The notes beneath the pieces were generated by a model. That model searched no databases and was not told the origin of the DNA. It saw only the letters and a program-made list of their open reading frames with translations. A program made the position numbers and the translations under genes. Positions 40,393 to 51,666 of a DNA stretch of 64,000 nucleotides are shown in pieces; position 1 is the stretch's first letter; every line of letters starts with the position of its first letter. This DNA comes from Polaromonas sp. P2-4 (GTDB lineage Bacteria > Pseudomonadota > Gammaproteobacteria > Burkholderiales > Burkholderiaceae_C). The DNA lies in contig CP087965.1 in assembly GCA_024703855.1 (NCBI GenBank), positions 318,001 to 382,000 of the forward strand, read 5' to 3'.

Positions 40393-41525
40393 ACCGGCAC
40401 CGTCGGAAAGGTGGAAATCAGCGCGTTGCGAGCCAGACTAAAGCTCTGCTTGTACTCGCCGCGCTTGATGTCGTGCGTGACGCTCTTGACGTAGTACAGC
40501 CCATCGAACGGCAAGCCGGCGCCGCGCACGCCGACCAGTTGCCTTGACTTCAACAAGCGCCCGTAGCGACCCACATCAAGCCGGCCGGTGCCGAACACCG
40601 AGTCGCTGTGCTGGCCGGCATAGGCCAGGCCGGTCATCAGCGCCGACAACGGCGACATGTGCGCGGTGTCGTGCAGGTTGACGATTTTCAGCGGCAGCGG
40701 CGGCACCAGGCCGAGCGGCGGGTTCAGCGGTGAGATGTCGGGAATCGGAATGCCGATCGGCGCCTTGCTGATCGCCTCCTGGAAATAGACGATAGGCATC
40801 GACTTCTTCTCCTTGTCGAAGTTAAAGCTCAACTCCTCGACATTGGTGATGGCGTCCATGTTCACCGACAGCGCGGGTTGCGGTTCGCCAACGCGAATCT
40901 CCGGCCCCCAATAGGCCTTAGACGTGCCCGGCACCGGTCCCGGCTCCAGATAGAACACATAGCCCACCTGCTGCGCCAGCCGCGTCACATACGCGTAGTC
41001 GGAACCGCGCTGCTGCGGAATGCGCTGCACCGGAATCGGCAGGTCTTCGACGATGCTGGGAATCACCATCGGAATCACGCCCAACGCCGCGTACTTCGCC
41101 AGCACCAGCAACACGCGCACGGCCGGCGGCATGGCCGGGTAGGGAATGCCGGACAGGTCGATAAAGTCCATCAGCGCGCTCATGTCCTTGCCCTTAACCA
41201 CGAGCTTGCCCACGCCGCCTTCGCCGGGCAGCGTTTCGACGTTGGTCACCACCCCGTCGATCAACGATTCCGCATTGCCGCCGATGCGTACCACCAGCAC
41301 AACGCGCATCAGCGGGATTACGCCCCCGCCCCCGGCGAGCAGGAACAACGTGCGCAACGGCGATCGCGCCGGCAGATCGAAGGTCAGCTCGAAGCCCGAT
41401 TGCGTGTCGCCCGACCCGGCATCCACCTTCGCAGAACTCAAAGCTTCCACCACCTCGACCGGTGCCGGCACCGGCACCGGGCCGATGAGCAGCGAGAGTG
41501 TGATGCCGCCTTGCATGGCCATCAC
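40389..41525 (-). CDS. gp27-like baseplate hub protein
   Basis: 378 residues, unbroken, ATG 41525. Motifs fit the phage late control D / gp27 hub family: FELTFDLPARSPLRTLFLL, VVLVVRIGGNAESLIDGVV and the characteristic SDYAYVTRLAQQVGYVFYLE, then YYVKSVTHDIKRGEYKQSFSLARN near the end (key residues SVTHDIKRGEYKQ). It would form the trimeric base on which the spike sits and where the inner tube begins. It overlaps the LysM/gp53-like gene upstream and the spike gene downstream by 4 bases each. Confidence 0.88.
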   Translation of the reverse strand: MMAMQGGITLSLLIGPVPVPAPVEVVEALSSAKVDAGSGDTQSGFELTFDLPARSPLRTLFLLAGGGGVIPLMRVVLVVRIGGNAESLIDGVVTNVETLPGEGGVGKLVVKGKDMSALMDFIDLSGIPYPAMPPAVRVLLVLAKYAALGVIPMVIPSIVEDLPIPVQRIPQQRGSDYAYVTRLAQQVGYVFYLEPGPVPGTSKAYWGPEIRVGEPQPALSVNMDAITNVEELSFNFDKEKKSMPIVYFQEAISKAPIGIPIPDISPLNPPLGLVPPLPLKIVNLHDTAHMSPLSALMTGLAYAGQHSDSVFGTGRLDVGRYGRLLKSRQLVGVRGAGLPFDGLYYVKSVTHDIKRGEYKQSFSLARNALISTFPTVPV

Positions 41526-41869
41526 ATGCCCGCTGGCAGCGCAATGTCGACCCGCCGCCCCGGCGTGTCGGTGAGTTCGTTCGGGTCGACCACTGCGTTC
41601 GCGTCCGCAATGCGCCAGTACAGCAAGGGGTCGCCGAGGTATTTCGCGCCCAGCAGGTCAGGCCGGTCCAGTGCGGATACCACATGCCGCGCAGCGATGG
41701 TCAGGGCGCTCGGTGCCGGAATGAAGCGCCGACGCACGTACACCACGCCGGGCTCGTCGGGGCGGCGCTGAAGCAGCGCAAGCGCAACGCCGTTGTAGCG
41801 GCTCTGCTGCACGAACGGCGAGCTTGGAATCGCGCCGGAATCGATCAGGAGTTGGACAGGGTCGGTCAT
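41522..41869 (-). CDS. LysM/gp53-like small baseplate protein
   Basis: 115 residues, unbroken. After MTDPVQLLIDSGAIPSSPF and YNGVALALLQRRPDEPGVV comes YVRRRFIPAPSALTIAARH and DPLLYWRIADANAVVDPNEL. The last part (LGAKYLGDPLLYWRIADAN) is the typical ending of LysM-type or gp53-like wedge proteins of contractile tails. It overlaps the hub gene start by 4 bases and follows the tube-like protein by 27 bases. Confidence 0.78.
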   Translation of the reverse strand: MTDPVQLLIDSGAIPSSPFVQQSRYNGVALALLQRRPDEPGVVYVRRRFIPAPSALTIAARHVVSALDRPDLLGAKYLGDPLLYWRIADANAVVDPNELTDTPGRRVDIALPAGM

Positions 41870-41896
41870 TTGCGTACTCCGTGGTTCATTGCCAGT

Positions 41897-42563
41897 TCAA
41901 AGCGGAAGGTTGGACAGGCCGAGCGATTGCAGCGACGCCGCACCGGTCTTGCCGGCCAGCGCCTCGCGCGTGCGCAGGTGGTTGATGAACACGCCGCCAC
42001 CGCGGTGGTCAAAACCGAGGTCATCCGTGGTCATCACGCGCAGGCCCAGGCTGACCTTGGCGCGAATCGGGTTCAGCGCCACGTCGAACGCCTCTTCGGT
42101 GATCGAGAATTCGGTCACGCGCACCGGCACCACGCGGCTCTTGCTCCAGATGAACAGCACCAGCGGCGCCTCGGGCGGCAGGATTTCCAGCGTGCCCGAC
42201 TGCGACAACGCGTTCAGCGCCAGCAACTCAACCGTGCTCGGGTTCACCAGACTTTCCAGCGCCGCGAGTTGCGGCGCGATGCCGAAAGCTACGGCATTGG
42301 CGTTCTGGTCCGGGTGCTCCAGCGAATCGGTGGCGTCGATCTCGGCGTCGAGCTTGATTGATTCGATGGCCGGCCCCTTGAGGCGAAACGGCTGCGCGCG
42401 CGCGCCGCCGCCGTCGCCGCCCGCGCCCTGCACCTGGTAGCTGCGCGTGAGGGTGTCAGGGTTGTATTGCAGCGCGATGGTGCGCTTGACGGCCCCGCTG
42501 GCGGCGTCAAGAATGACGAGGCCACCTTTGATGAGCTTGGGGCTACCGGGGAAAGGAACTCAT
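41897..42563 (-). CDS. Contractile injection system tube-like baseplate protein (Pvc7-like)
   Basis: About 221 residues. An extra C near 42550 breaks the frame shortly after ATG 42563; bridged, it starts MSSFPGSPKLIKGGLVILDA and continues RTIALQYNPDTLTRSYQVQG, the usual CIS_tube N-terminus. Later landmarks are FRLKGPAIESIKLDAEIDATD, LVLFIWSKSRVVPVRVTEFS and EEAFDVALNPIRAKVSLGLRV. Proteins of this type sit between hub and tube and often end in a LysM domain, which here is provided by the next gene. It follows the DUF4157 toxin gene by 26 bases. Confidence 0.85.
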
Positions 42564-42589
42564 GGCTCTGGATCAGTAGGCAAAATGGC

Positions 42590-44803
42590 TTACGGAAAAA
42601 CAGAAATGACAGCACCGTCTTTGACGACGACGACTTGCTTGACGCCGCGAGAAATTTGCTCCCCGGCTGGCTTCAGCCGATCCGCAGCTATATGGGCTTT
42701 TAGCTCTCTGGCGAACGTCTGGCCATCGTTCTTCACACCGTCCAGGTTCAAGACGATGCGGACCGATTGGCCCTTTCCAACCTTGTCGCCAATGGTTCTC
42801 AGCGCGGAATCCACGGTGGCCGTGTCGCCCGACATAGTTGCGGAATCCCACACCCGCCAAACGCCCCCAGGCCCCTGCACGAGGTGGTCCGGATTCTTGG
42901 CTGGATCCAACCCGTCCTGCCGTTTAGCTGTAGCCAACGAATCTTTAAACTCTGGCACATGCTCGGGCGATTGTACGGTTACCCCGACGTGCCGGTTCAG
43001 TGCATCAGCGTTTAGGTTCTCGCCTCGCGCAGGAACGTCCTGCCCCAGTGGCGTTGTCTCGGGCTTTCTGGCGCCGAGCGGTCCCTCAGGAGCGCCCTTT
43101 ATATTCCGGTTTGGCGCCTGTCCCTTAGCCTGTGACGAGCGCGCACGATCTCCGCCACTGCCGCCCTGCAGCGGCCTTGGGACGGGAAGCCGCTTGCCGG
43201 TTGCGCCGGATTCTCCGGATGCAGTCTCACTTGCGACTTTTGGACTCCCGCCCCCAGACGTGCTTGCACCCTTTGAAGCTGCTGCTTTGATAATGGGTAT
43301 CTCGCCTGGCTCTGGTTTGACTGTTTTAAACGCTGGCCGCATGCGCCCAGATGCGAATCGCGCACTTAGCCCGGCAGCAGGAGCCAGTAAGGCAAGCCAC
43401 CAGAGGTTGGGTGGAATCGTGCGCGTCTAAAGTGCCCACTCCGGCCTGCAGCAGACGATCACTCTGTTGCATCTCGTCTGCATGATCCGCCAGCCACTGC
43501 GCAACCGTCGGCAATGTGCGCTGAGTATGTGAAGTTGGATAAATCTTGCGATCATTAGGCCCAGGGTTGTCCAGCAGAGACTTCCGCTCAAAGACCAGAA
43601 ACGTGTTGCCGCCCGAGGGTTGAAGTGGCAATGTGAGGACCGCCTCGCCCCCATCATCAAAGAAAAGATGGAGTGTTTTCGAATGTGGATCGTACCCAGC
43701 ACTGCTGAAATTATCGATGTAGTCAGGATTTGATTTGTAGTCGTCGTAAGTACCACCCATCGGAGCACTCCCATCATTTTTGGGAGTATTTGCCGCAAGA
43801 CCAGGCGTAATGTTCGAGGTGGAGGCTGCGGACTCTTTCTTGGCTTCTCGTGGTGTTGTTGACGCGGGGCGCTCCAGGCTTTGTCAACTGGGCGACCTGA
43901 GAATCCAGGCCTACCCGTGGATTGTCTAAAGCACCAAGATGAAGGTACGCGATTTCGTCAAGTGACAATTGAGCTAGGCGGTTCTGGATATCTTCACGAT
44001 TGAACCCATTGAGTTTCTCCGCAGCATCCTGCCAGTTACCCGTCTGTCGAGCGGCCTGAACAGCGGTGTTATACAACCGGTCTAGGGTAGGCACGTCAAA
44101 GGCGCCAGCCGAGTTCGCATTTTCCCCATCGCGCTGGATCAGTGCACCATTCGCTCCGTGAAAAACACCGGGCAACGTATCTTGCTCATGAATCGAATCC
44201 GCTCGAGTCCCAGCTGAGCTTGATTGCTGCACCACATGCGTCAACTCATGGGCAAGCAATCTGCGTCCGTAATTCGTGCCAGGGGAAAACTGCCCCGCAC
44301 CAAACACAACGTTGTGACCTACCGTATAGGCATTAGCGTTCACTTCTCGCGTCGATTGCTCGGCGACGCCACCGGTATGCACGCGCACCCGGCTAAAGTC
44401 GTGGCCGAAGCGCTGCTCCATGTCTTGCTGTAGCGTCGGTTCTAGCGGCCTGCCCGAGCTGGCAAGGACACTGTCCACACTGGCGGGCGCCGTATCCGCC
44501 TGTCCGCCGGCTTGCCCAGAGAAGCGCTGGATATGCAGCGAGGCGTTACTGACCCCGGGATGCGTCGGCGCTGCCAATACTTGATCCGCAACCCGATCCG
44601 CTTCCTGTTCCAGCGGGTCGTTGCTCGCGCCGATGGCGAGCTTGGTCTGCAGGCGTTTCTTGCTCTTGCATTCCGCGCATTCGCCGGTCAGCGACGCTGT
44701 CGGCGACCCTGCAGGCGCATTTGCGCTGCAAAAGCTGCCTGTGCCCCAGTATGAACGTAGGTGTGGCTGCGTCTTTCGATTGTGCGCCGACGTGTTTAAT
44801 CAT
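42590..44803 (-). CDS. DUF4157 protein with CdiA-type tRNA-nuclease-like C-terminus (putative eCIS cargo)
   Basis: About 735 residues once breaks near 44715, 43855 and 43420 are bridged. The N-terminus has a Cys ribbon (LLQRKCACG, TGECAECKSKKR), NDPLEQEADRVADQVL, then the DUF4157 core QRFGHDFSRVRVHTG and a zincin helix RLLAHELTHVVQQ. A linker of unknown fold follows, then a low-complexity basic stretch. The last ~110 residues read AKNPDHLVQGPGGVWRVWD, KVGKGQSVRIVLNLDG and ISRGVKQVVVVKDGAVISVFP, close to the CdiA C-terminal tRNA nuclease fold (PDY-G, QA-RIVLNLD, hyd-P end). DUF4157 is a known marker of eCIS cargo. No immunity gene follows. The last break is the least certain. Confidence 0.72.
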
Positions 44804-44812
44804 CTTGATGTC

Positions 44813-46188
44813 TCATGCCTTTGCAGACGTTTGCAGGTGGCGCGATTGCCTCAGTTCGTCATCGGTTAAGGACATTTGATTTTTTTCGCAAGGATTGGCA
44901 TTCCAGCTGGTGTTGCCGGTTTTCTTTCGATGGCAGCACAGGTCATCCAGCACCGCGCTGCCGTAGGTCACCGTCACCGTGGTCACCCCCGATCCGCGAG
45001 TGGTAGTTGATATCGCGAATCGAGGGCCCCGTGCCGACATGCACGCAAGCATGCGAGCCGATGTCGAGTCCGCCTTGGTGGATCGCCTGAATGCCTTTGA
45101 AGAAAATCGCGTAGTTCATGCTGCCGGCGCCACTGGCGGAGTAGCGCGCCTTTGCCTTTTTTGCGACTGGATCTGTCAGTTTGCCGAGACGGATATTCTC
45201 GGAGTCCATGTAACCCAATCCCTCCAGTCGCGTGACCTTGGAAGCCTTCACGTGATCGGTCAAGCCAATGCCGAGCATCGTTGAGCCGCCGGTGATCGGC
45301 AGCACGATATCGGGCAGAACCTTGCTTGATTTCGTGCTGTATTTGGCGGTCAGGGTACCGGTGGGCATGCGTGGTTCCAGTTGCCCGGCGGCTATCGCTG
45401 GCTGCCTTATGCCCGGTATCGACGGTGGCCGTGTCAAAGACGATGGTGATGTTGTCGATCCATGGCTGGGTCTTCGGGTCCGTGAGGGTTTCGTTGGCTG
45501 CGTCGAGGGCGATCGTGTCCTTGCCCTTGCTGCGATATCTGGAAAGCGTGCGGTTCTTGCACGCAGCGGCGGGGGATGACGATCCCGCCGAACCGGTTTG
45601 CTGGACGACATGGGTAAGCTCATGGGCGATCAAGTGCTTGCCTGCTGCCGTGCCGGGCGCGTATTTGCCGACTCCGAATACTATGTCCTGTCCCACTGTG
45701 TAGGCTTGGGCGTTCACGTCCTGCGCCGATTGCTCAGCGGCTGGGCCGGAATGCACCCGCACCTTGGAAAAATCATGGCCGAAGCGTTGCCCCAGGTCCT
45801 GCTGTAGCGTTGAGTCCAACGGACTGCCAATACTGGCAAGTACGCGATCTACGCTGGCGGGGGCGGGGGCGGTGCCAGCTCTCCCCACTCGCTTGCCCCG
45901 CGAAGCTGGATACGCGGTGGGGCGCCGCTGACGGCAGGATTCGCCGGCGCTGCCAATACCTGATCCCGCAACCCGATCCGCTTCCTGTTCCAGCGGATCG
46001 TTGCCTGCGCCTATGGTGAGCTTGGTCTGCACGCGTTTCCTGCTCTTGCATTCCGCGCATTCACCAGTCAGCGAAGATGTCGGCGACCCGCACGCGCATT
46101 TGCGTTGCAGCAGCAAACCGGCGTGGGTCGAATTGCTCAGCGGCTGCGGCTTGGCGGCCAGGTTCTGCAAAGAAGCGGCGGCGCTCAT
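44813..46188 (-). CDS. DUF4157 protein with L,D-transpeptidase (YkuD)-like C-terminus (putative eCIS cargo)
   Basis: About 458 residues with breaks near 45965, 45865, 45400 and 44990. The N-terminal ribbon RKCACGSP, TGECAECKSRKR, the segment NDPLEQEADRVA and the zincin helix HLIAHELTHVVQQ match the neighbouring cargo gene. The C-terminal domain contains SMNYAIFFKGIQAIHQGG, DIGSHACVHVG and SIRDINYHSRI, then VTTVTVTYG. This fits the YkuD pattern M-YAIFF-G-AIHG...SHGCVR, with catalytic His and Cys kept but the Gly of SHGC changed to Ala. It would act on peptidoglycan, or use the cysteine otherwise. A Cys-Lys-rich tail follows. It lies directly behind the ATPase and an 84-residue protein. Confidence 0.75.
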
Positions 46189-46435
46189 TTCTTAATCTCC
46201 TTGCCAATACCCTGCGCCACGCTTTCCCCAACACGCTGCGGCTTTGAGCCTTGCTCAATAGGCACGCCGCCCACTTGCAGCCGCGACACATCTCCCATGG
46301 CGCTCAAAAGTGAAACAGCCTCTCGATCGGCGAACACACGCACTAATTCCTGCTGCAGACCCGCAGCAATGGCATGCCGGTCTTCAGGGCGAAAGCCCTT
46401 CAGCACCAGACGGTCAATGTGGACGACGACGCGCT

Positions 46436-46439
<4 letters not shown>
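46185..46439 (-). CDS. Small protein between the eCIS ATPase and cargo genes, function unknown
   Basis: 84 residues, MKRVVVHIDRLVLKGFRPED to IGKEIKK. Its start overlaps the ATPase stop (ATGA) and its stop overlaps the DUF4157 start. A beta strand (VVVHIDRLVLKGF) precedes an amphipathic helix (RHAIAAGLQQELVRVFADRE). I recall small proteins of this kind beside DUF4157 genes in eCIS loci, but no named family. Translational coupling to the cargo suggests a cargo chaperone or loader; that is inference. Confidence 0.65.
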
Positions 46440-48359
<1,920 letters not shown>

Positions 48360-48363
<4 letters not shown>

Positions 48364-49701
48364 ACAGGCAGCGTGATGCGGTGGTTGAAAAATGCAGGGG
48401 GCCGCGCCGCGATTGACGACGATGCTTTCAATGCCGTCGACCTTCAGCCGCAGCAGCGGCATGCCGCCGACTGGCGGCGCATCGGCGAACCTGAAGTCCA
48501 GCGTGGCGGTGTTGGCGGTGAAGGGCTGCGCCGGGGCCTCGCGCGTGTCCATCAGCAGCGTGACTTTCTGGCCCACCCGCGCTTCGGGCTGGCAGCCAAT
48601 GGTCAAGCTCAGCACATTGGCCACGCCATTGACCACGCCGCGCGTCATCGCAATAGGCGGGAAAGTAATCGCCGGGGCCAGTGCCACGGGCAGCGGGTTG
48701 CTGGTGCGCGGCTCGGCTTCGCCGGAGCGCAGCACGCGCAGTTCAAGGCGATACACGCCCACGGGCAGGCCGGCCGGCAGGTTGGCAGTGAAATCCAGTC
48801 TGACCTCGTCGGAGCCGTCGGCCAGCGGGATTTCGTGCGCAAGCTTGAACGTATCGTTGCGCAACACCATGAATCGACTGCCACCTGCGAGATGATGTCC
48901 GCGCACGGTGACCACATCACCGGCTTGCAGCGTCGATGGTGTCTCGTGCGCTGCAACCAGCGCCGACTCAAGCGTCGGGTATGGCTGCACCATGTCGGGT
49001 GCGACGATCACGCCCTCTTCGCCCTCCGGCCCGCCCGGGACAACCGGCGGAATGCGTCGGCCCCGCGTGAGCACCGGCAGCGGGGAGACGGCAGGGTGCT
49101 GCGGCTCGATCAGTACCACCGAAACCTGGAACGCGGCGGTCGGCCGGTAATGCGCCGTCAGCGCCGACCACAGACGCGACATCTCCTCCGCATTCATCGC
49201 AGTGGGCGTGATCTTCAGCAACTCGACCTGCTCGGCCAGGTCTGCGCTGCGCAGTGCCTGATATACCGAGGGCAGCAGTGCGCCGCTGACAGGCGACGGA
49301 TTGAGTGCAGTGCGGATGGCCGCCCGCGAGAGCACCGGGTTTTCGTGCAGCAATTGCATGCCGTACCCCAGCAGCACTTCAGCCTGCAACTCGGCGATGC
49401 CGTAAGCCGTGAGCAGGTAATGCAAATCCAGTGCAAGCGGCGGGCTGCTCACACGGCGCCCATCGGCGTCGCGCGACGGCAGATCGACATTGCGCCACGC
49501 AGCGTTGGGCGTTACCTGGTGGAGAAAGAGATTGAGCCGCGGCACGGCGCCGTCGCCATTGATCGGCACCACATCCGGCGCGAGGGACGACACCAGTACC
49601 CCCGCGCCGAGCGCATCCGTGATCTGATGGTCGATCAGCCCCGAGTCGAGCAAGTCCTTCAATACCGCGGAGACACCGGCGATGGCAAGCGCGTTGCTCA
49701 T
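48360..49701 (-). CDS. DUF4255 tail terminator/cap protein (Pvc16-like)
   Basis: About 447 residues. ATG 49701 (MSNALAIAGVSAVLKDLLDS) begins the DUF4255 domain: LNLFLHQVTPNAAWRNVDLP, LALDLHYLLTAYG, EVLLGYGMQLLHENPVLSRA. A linker and Ig-like repeats follow (VTVRGHHLAGGSRFMVL, YRLELRVLRSGEAEPRTSNP). A break in a run of C near 48395 hides the true end FNHRITLPV at 48360; without it the frame continues into the ATPase. Pvc16-type proteins close the distal end of tube and sheath. It overlaps both neighbours by 4 bases. Confidence 0.87.
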
Positions 49702-50355
49702 TGGCGGCCTCCGTGACTGCCGCGCAGGTAGTCGGCCAGCGTCACCGTTCCCTGGCGAGGCGTCGGGCTGCGGCGTGGTGCAGGCGCGGGGGCCGTATTT
49801 GCAACCACATCGATGCGGCCTATCGTGACGTGAACCACCTGGCTTTCATCGCGGGACGCTAGCGTGCGCTGCGCAAGAACGGCTTGAGCCGCCTGAGACA
49901 GGGGCAATGCCATGCGGGCCTGGGCAGATGTGCCAGTCAGGCCCTGGGGTTGCAGACCGGCCGGCTTGGCGTGCTCCCAATTTTCACCACGCCGATGCTG
50001 AAAGGCGCTGGAATCGGCAGCAGCGATGGCGGTCGCTTCAGTTGGAAAAGTTCCCCGCCCCTTCTCCTTCTCGTTAGTGCGACGCATCGGCTCATCAGCA
50101 GGAGAGCGAGAAACCGCTTGAGTGGGCTGAACGCTTGTGACGGGAGGTTGTATAGCCAAGCCCTTGTTCGCCGCAGGCGGCGAAACTGCATCAGTTGAAG
50201 GAGAGGCTTCATCATCGTCAGAACTCTGAACCGGTCGATCCTGATCCCTTATTGATTGCAGAGGATGCCTGCTAGCAAACCGCGAAGGCTGCACCGCGAA
50301 CGCGGGTTGCATCGGTTTCGCGTGGGGGAGCCAGACGGCGCAGGAAGTCCATCAT
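49698..50355 (-). CDS. Disordered linker protein of the eCIS operon
   Basis: About 219 residues with a break near 50310. ATG 50355 (MMDFLRRLAPPRE) has an AGGAGG ribosome-binding site and joins a Pro-, Ser- and Gln-rich middle without predicted structure. The C-terminal 50 residues hold VVHVTIGRIDVVANTAPAPA and GTVTLADYLRGSHGG, a short strand-and-peptide ending that I recall in unnamed proteins of eCIS loci. It lies between the Cys-rich chaperone candidate and the DUF4255 cap. A scaffold or tube-length role is possible but not shown. Confidence 0.65.
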
Positions 50356-50372
50356 GGGTCACCCTCCTGCCG

Positions 50373-51104
50373 TCACCATTTGCAGATACGCCGCGCGCCC
50401 ACCGGACTCAACCGCAGCACCTCGCGCTCGGTCCAGCCGTAAGCACGTGCCAGCACGTCTACATCAAGCAATACGCGTTCGGCGGCAGCCCGAACTTTCT
50501 GCCACAGCATCTCGCCGACATCAAGCGGTGCCTGCCAGTGTGTCGCGCACTGCGGGCAGTCGAGCGCGAACGACACGCTGGCGCCGGGATCGAGTGTTTC
50601 CATCTGTTGCGATAACGCGTCGAGCACAGGCTCCGGTAGTTGACGGACAGGGACGTCAGTGCCTTCGCAGGTGCATGCAAGCACGCAACGGTCGAGCAGA
50701 AGTTGCGCGAAATCTTCATCGCCCTCATCGCCTTCATCGGCAGATGCGATCGTGATATCGGCGCTGTCGGGCAAGCGGAATTCAATGACGTGCCCTTGGG
50801 CCTCCAGGCGATGAGGCGGCGCGTCATCAAGCCTCGGCCACATCTGCGCAGCGAGCGCATCGCAGTTGCCGCTGAATTGCGCCACCGTGTGGCACGCCGG
50901 ACAATGACTCAGCAATTCAATTTCGCGTCCGAACAGGCGCGCATGCAATTCCATGAGCCTGGCGTTGCGCTCGCCCAAGGTTCGGGCGGGTTCGGCGCCT
51001 TCAAACGAAGCACTCAGCAGTGCATCGTCACGTGCGCCTGCGGGCTGCCCGAGCGCACACTCCCATAGTGTCAGCAGCGCTTCGGTGTCGTTGTAGGCGC
51101 GCAT
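50373..51104 (-). CDS. Cys-pair baseplate chaperone candidate (T4 gp51-like)
   Basis: 243 residues, unbroken, MRAYNDTEALLTLWECALG. Two CxxC pairs, HCPACHTV near residue 66 and DCPQCATHW near residue 189, form a likely zinc ribbon or two half sites, with acidic helices between. Proteins like this are usual in contractile-tail loci between tube and cap genes and resemble T4-type baseplate hub assembly chaperones; the match is by architecture only. It starts 13 bases after the tube gene. Confidence 0.65.
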   Translation of the reverse strand: MRAYNDTEALLTLWECALGQPAGARDDALLSASFEGAEPARTLGERNARLMELHARLFGREIELLSHCPACHTVAQFSGNCDALAAQMWPRLDDAPPHRLEAQGHVIEFRLPDSADITIASADEGDEGDEDFAQLLLDRCVLACTCEGTDVPVRQLPEPVLDALSQQMETLDPGASVSFALDCPQCATHWQAPLDVGEMLWQKVRAAAERVLLDVDVLARAYGWTEREVLRLSPVGARRICKW

Positions 51105-51117
51105 GGATAGCTCCGCC

Positions 51118-51642
51118 TCAGGCGGGCTCGCTAATGCTCGGTTCGGACGGCTCGGTCACATCGTAGTCACGCTCCCAGCCTTCGTTTTCCAGCTTGATGT
51201 TCTGGATCGCCACCGCATTCGCATTGGCATCGAGGTCGGGCAAAGACTGGAACTCGGAGACCCAGGCGCGAAACACCTTGTACGCCAGCACCAATTGCCC
51301 GGCTTCGTTGTAGACCTCGATGATGAGGTCCTTGCGAAAGTCTTTTAGCGACACCTCGGCGCCCAGGCCAGAGCCGAAGTTCCACACCTTGTTGGCCCAC
51401 TTCTCGAACTCGGTGTCGTGCGTGACGCCGCGCTCCAGCGTGATGGCTTCGAACTTGGAGCGCCCCGGCGACTTGCGCCCGGTGGAGGGGTCGCCGCCTT
51501 CCCGGTGCTCGACGACTTCAGTGCTGCGCTTGAGTGCCGACACCTTGCTGATCCCGGCCACGTAGCGACCGTCCCACTTGACCCTGAATTTGAAGTTCTT
51601 GTACGGGTCGAAGCGCTGCGCGTTGACTGAAAACTGGGCCAT
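51118..51642 (-). CDS. Inner tube protein (gp19/Hcp-like, Pvc1-like)
   Basis: 174 residues, unbroken. Signature segments are DPYKNFKFRVKWDGRYVAGI, VEHREGGDPSTGRKSPGRS, FEAITLERGVTHDTEFEKW and AYKVFRAWVSEFQSLPDLD, all typical of contractile-tail tube monomers that stack as hexamers. The C-terminal extension (EGWERDYDVTEPSEPSISEPA, ends in an acidic tail) is normal for eCIS. It lies 24 bases after the sheath gene. Only one tube gene is present, where Afp and PVC have several. Confidence 0.93.
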   Translation of the reverse strand: MAQFSVNAQRFDPYKNFKFRVKWDGRYVAGISKVSALKRSTEVVEHREGGDPSTGRKSPGRSKFEAITLERGVTHDTEFEKWANKVWNFGSGLGAEVSLKDFRKDLIIEVYNEAGQLVLAYKVFRAWVSEFQSLPDLDANANAVAIQNIKLENEGWERDYDVTEPSEPSISEPA

Positions 51643-51666
51643 GTGCTTGCTCCTGTTCTTGAGACG

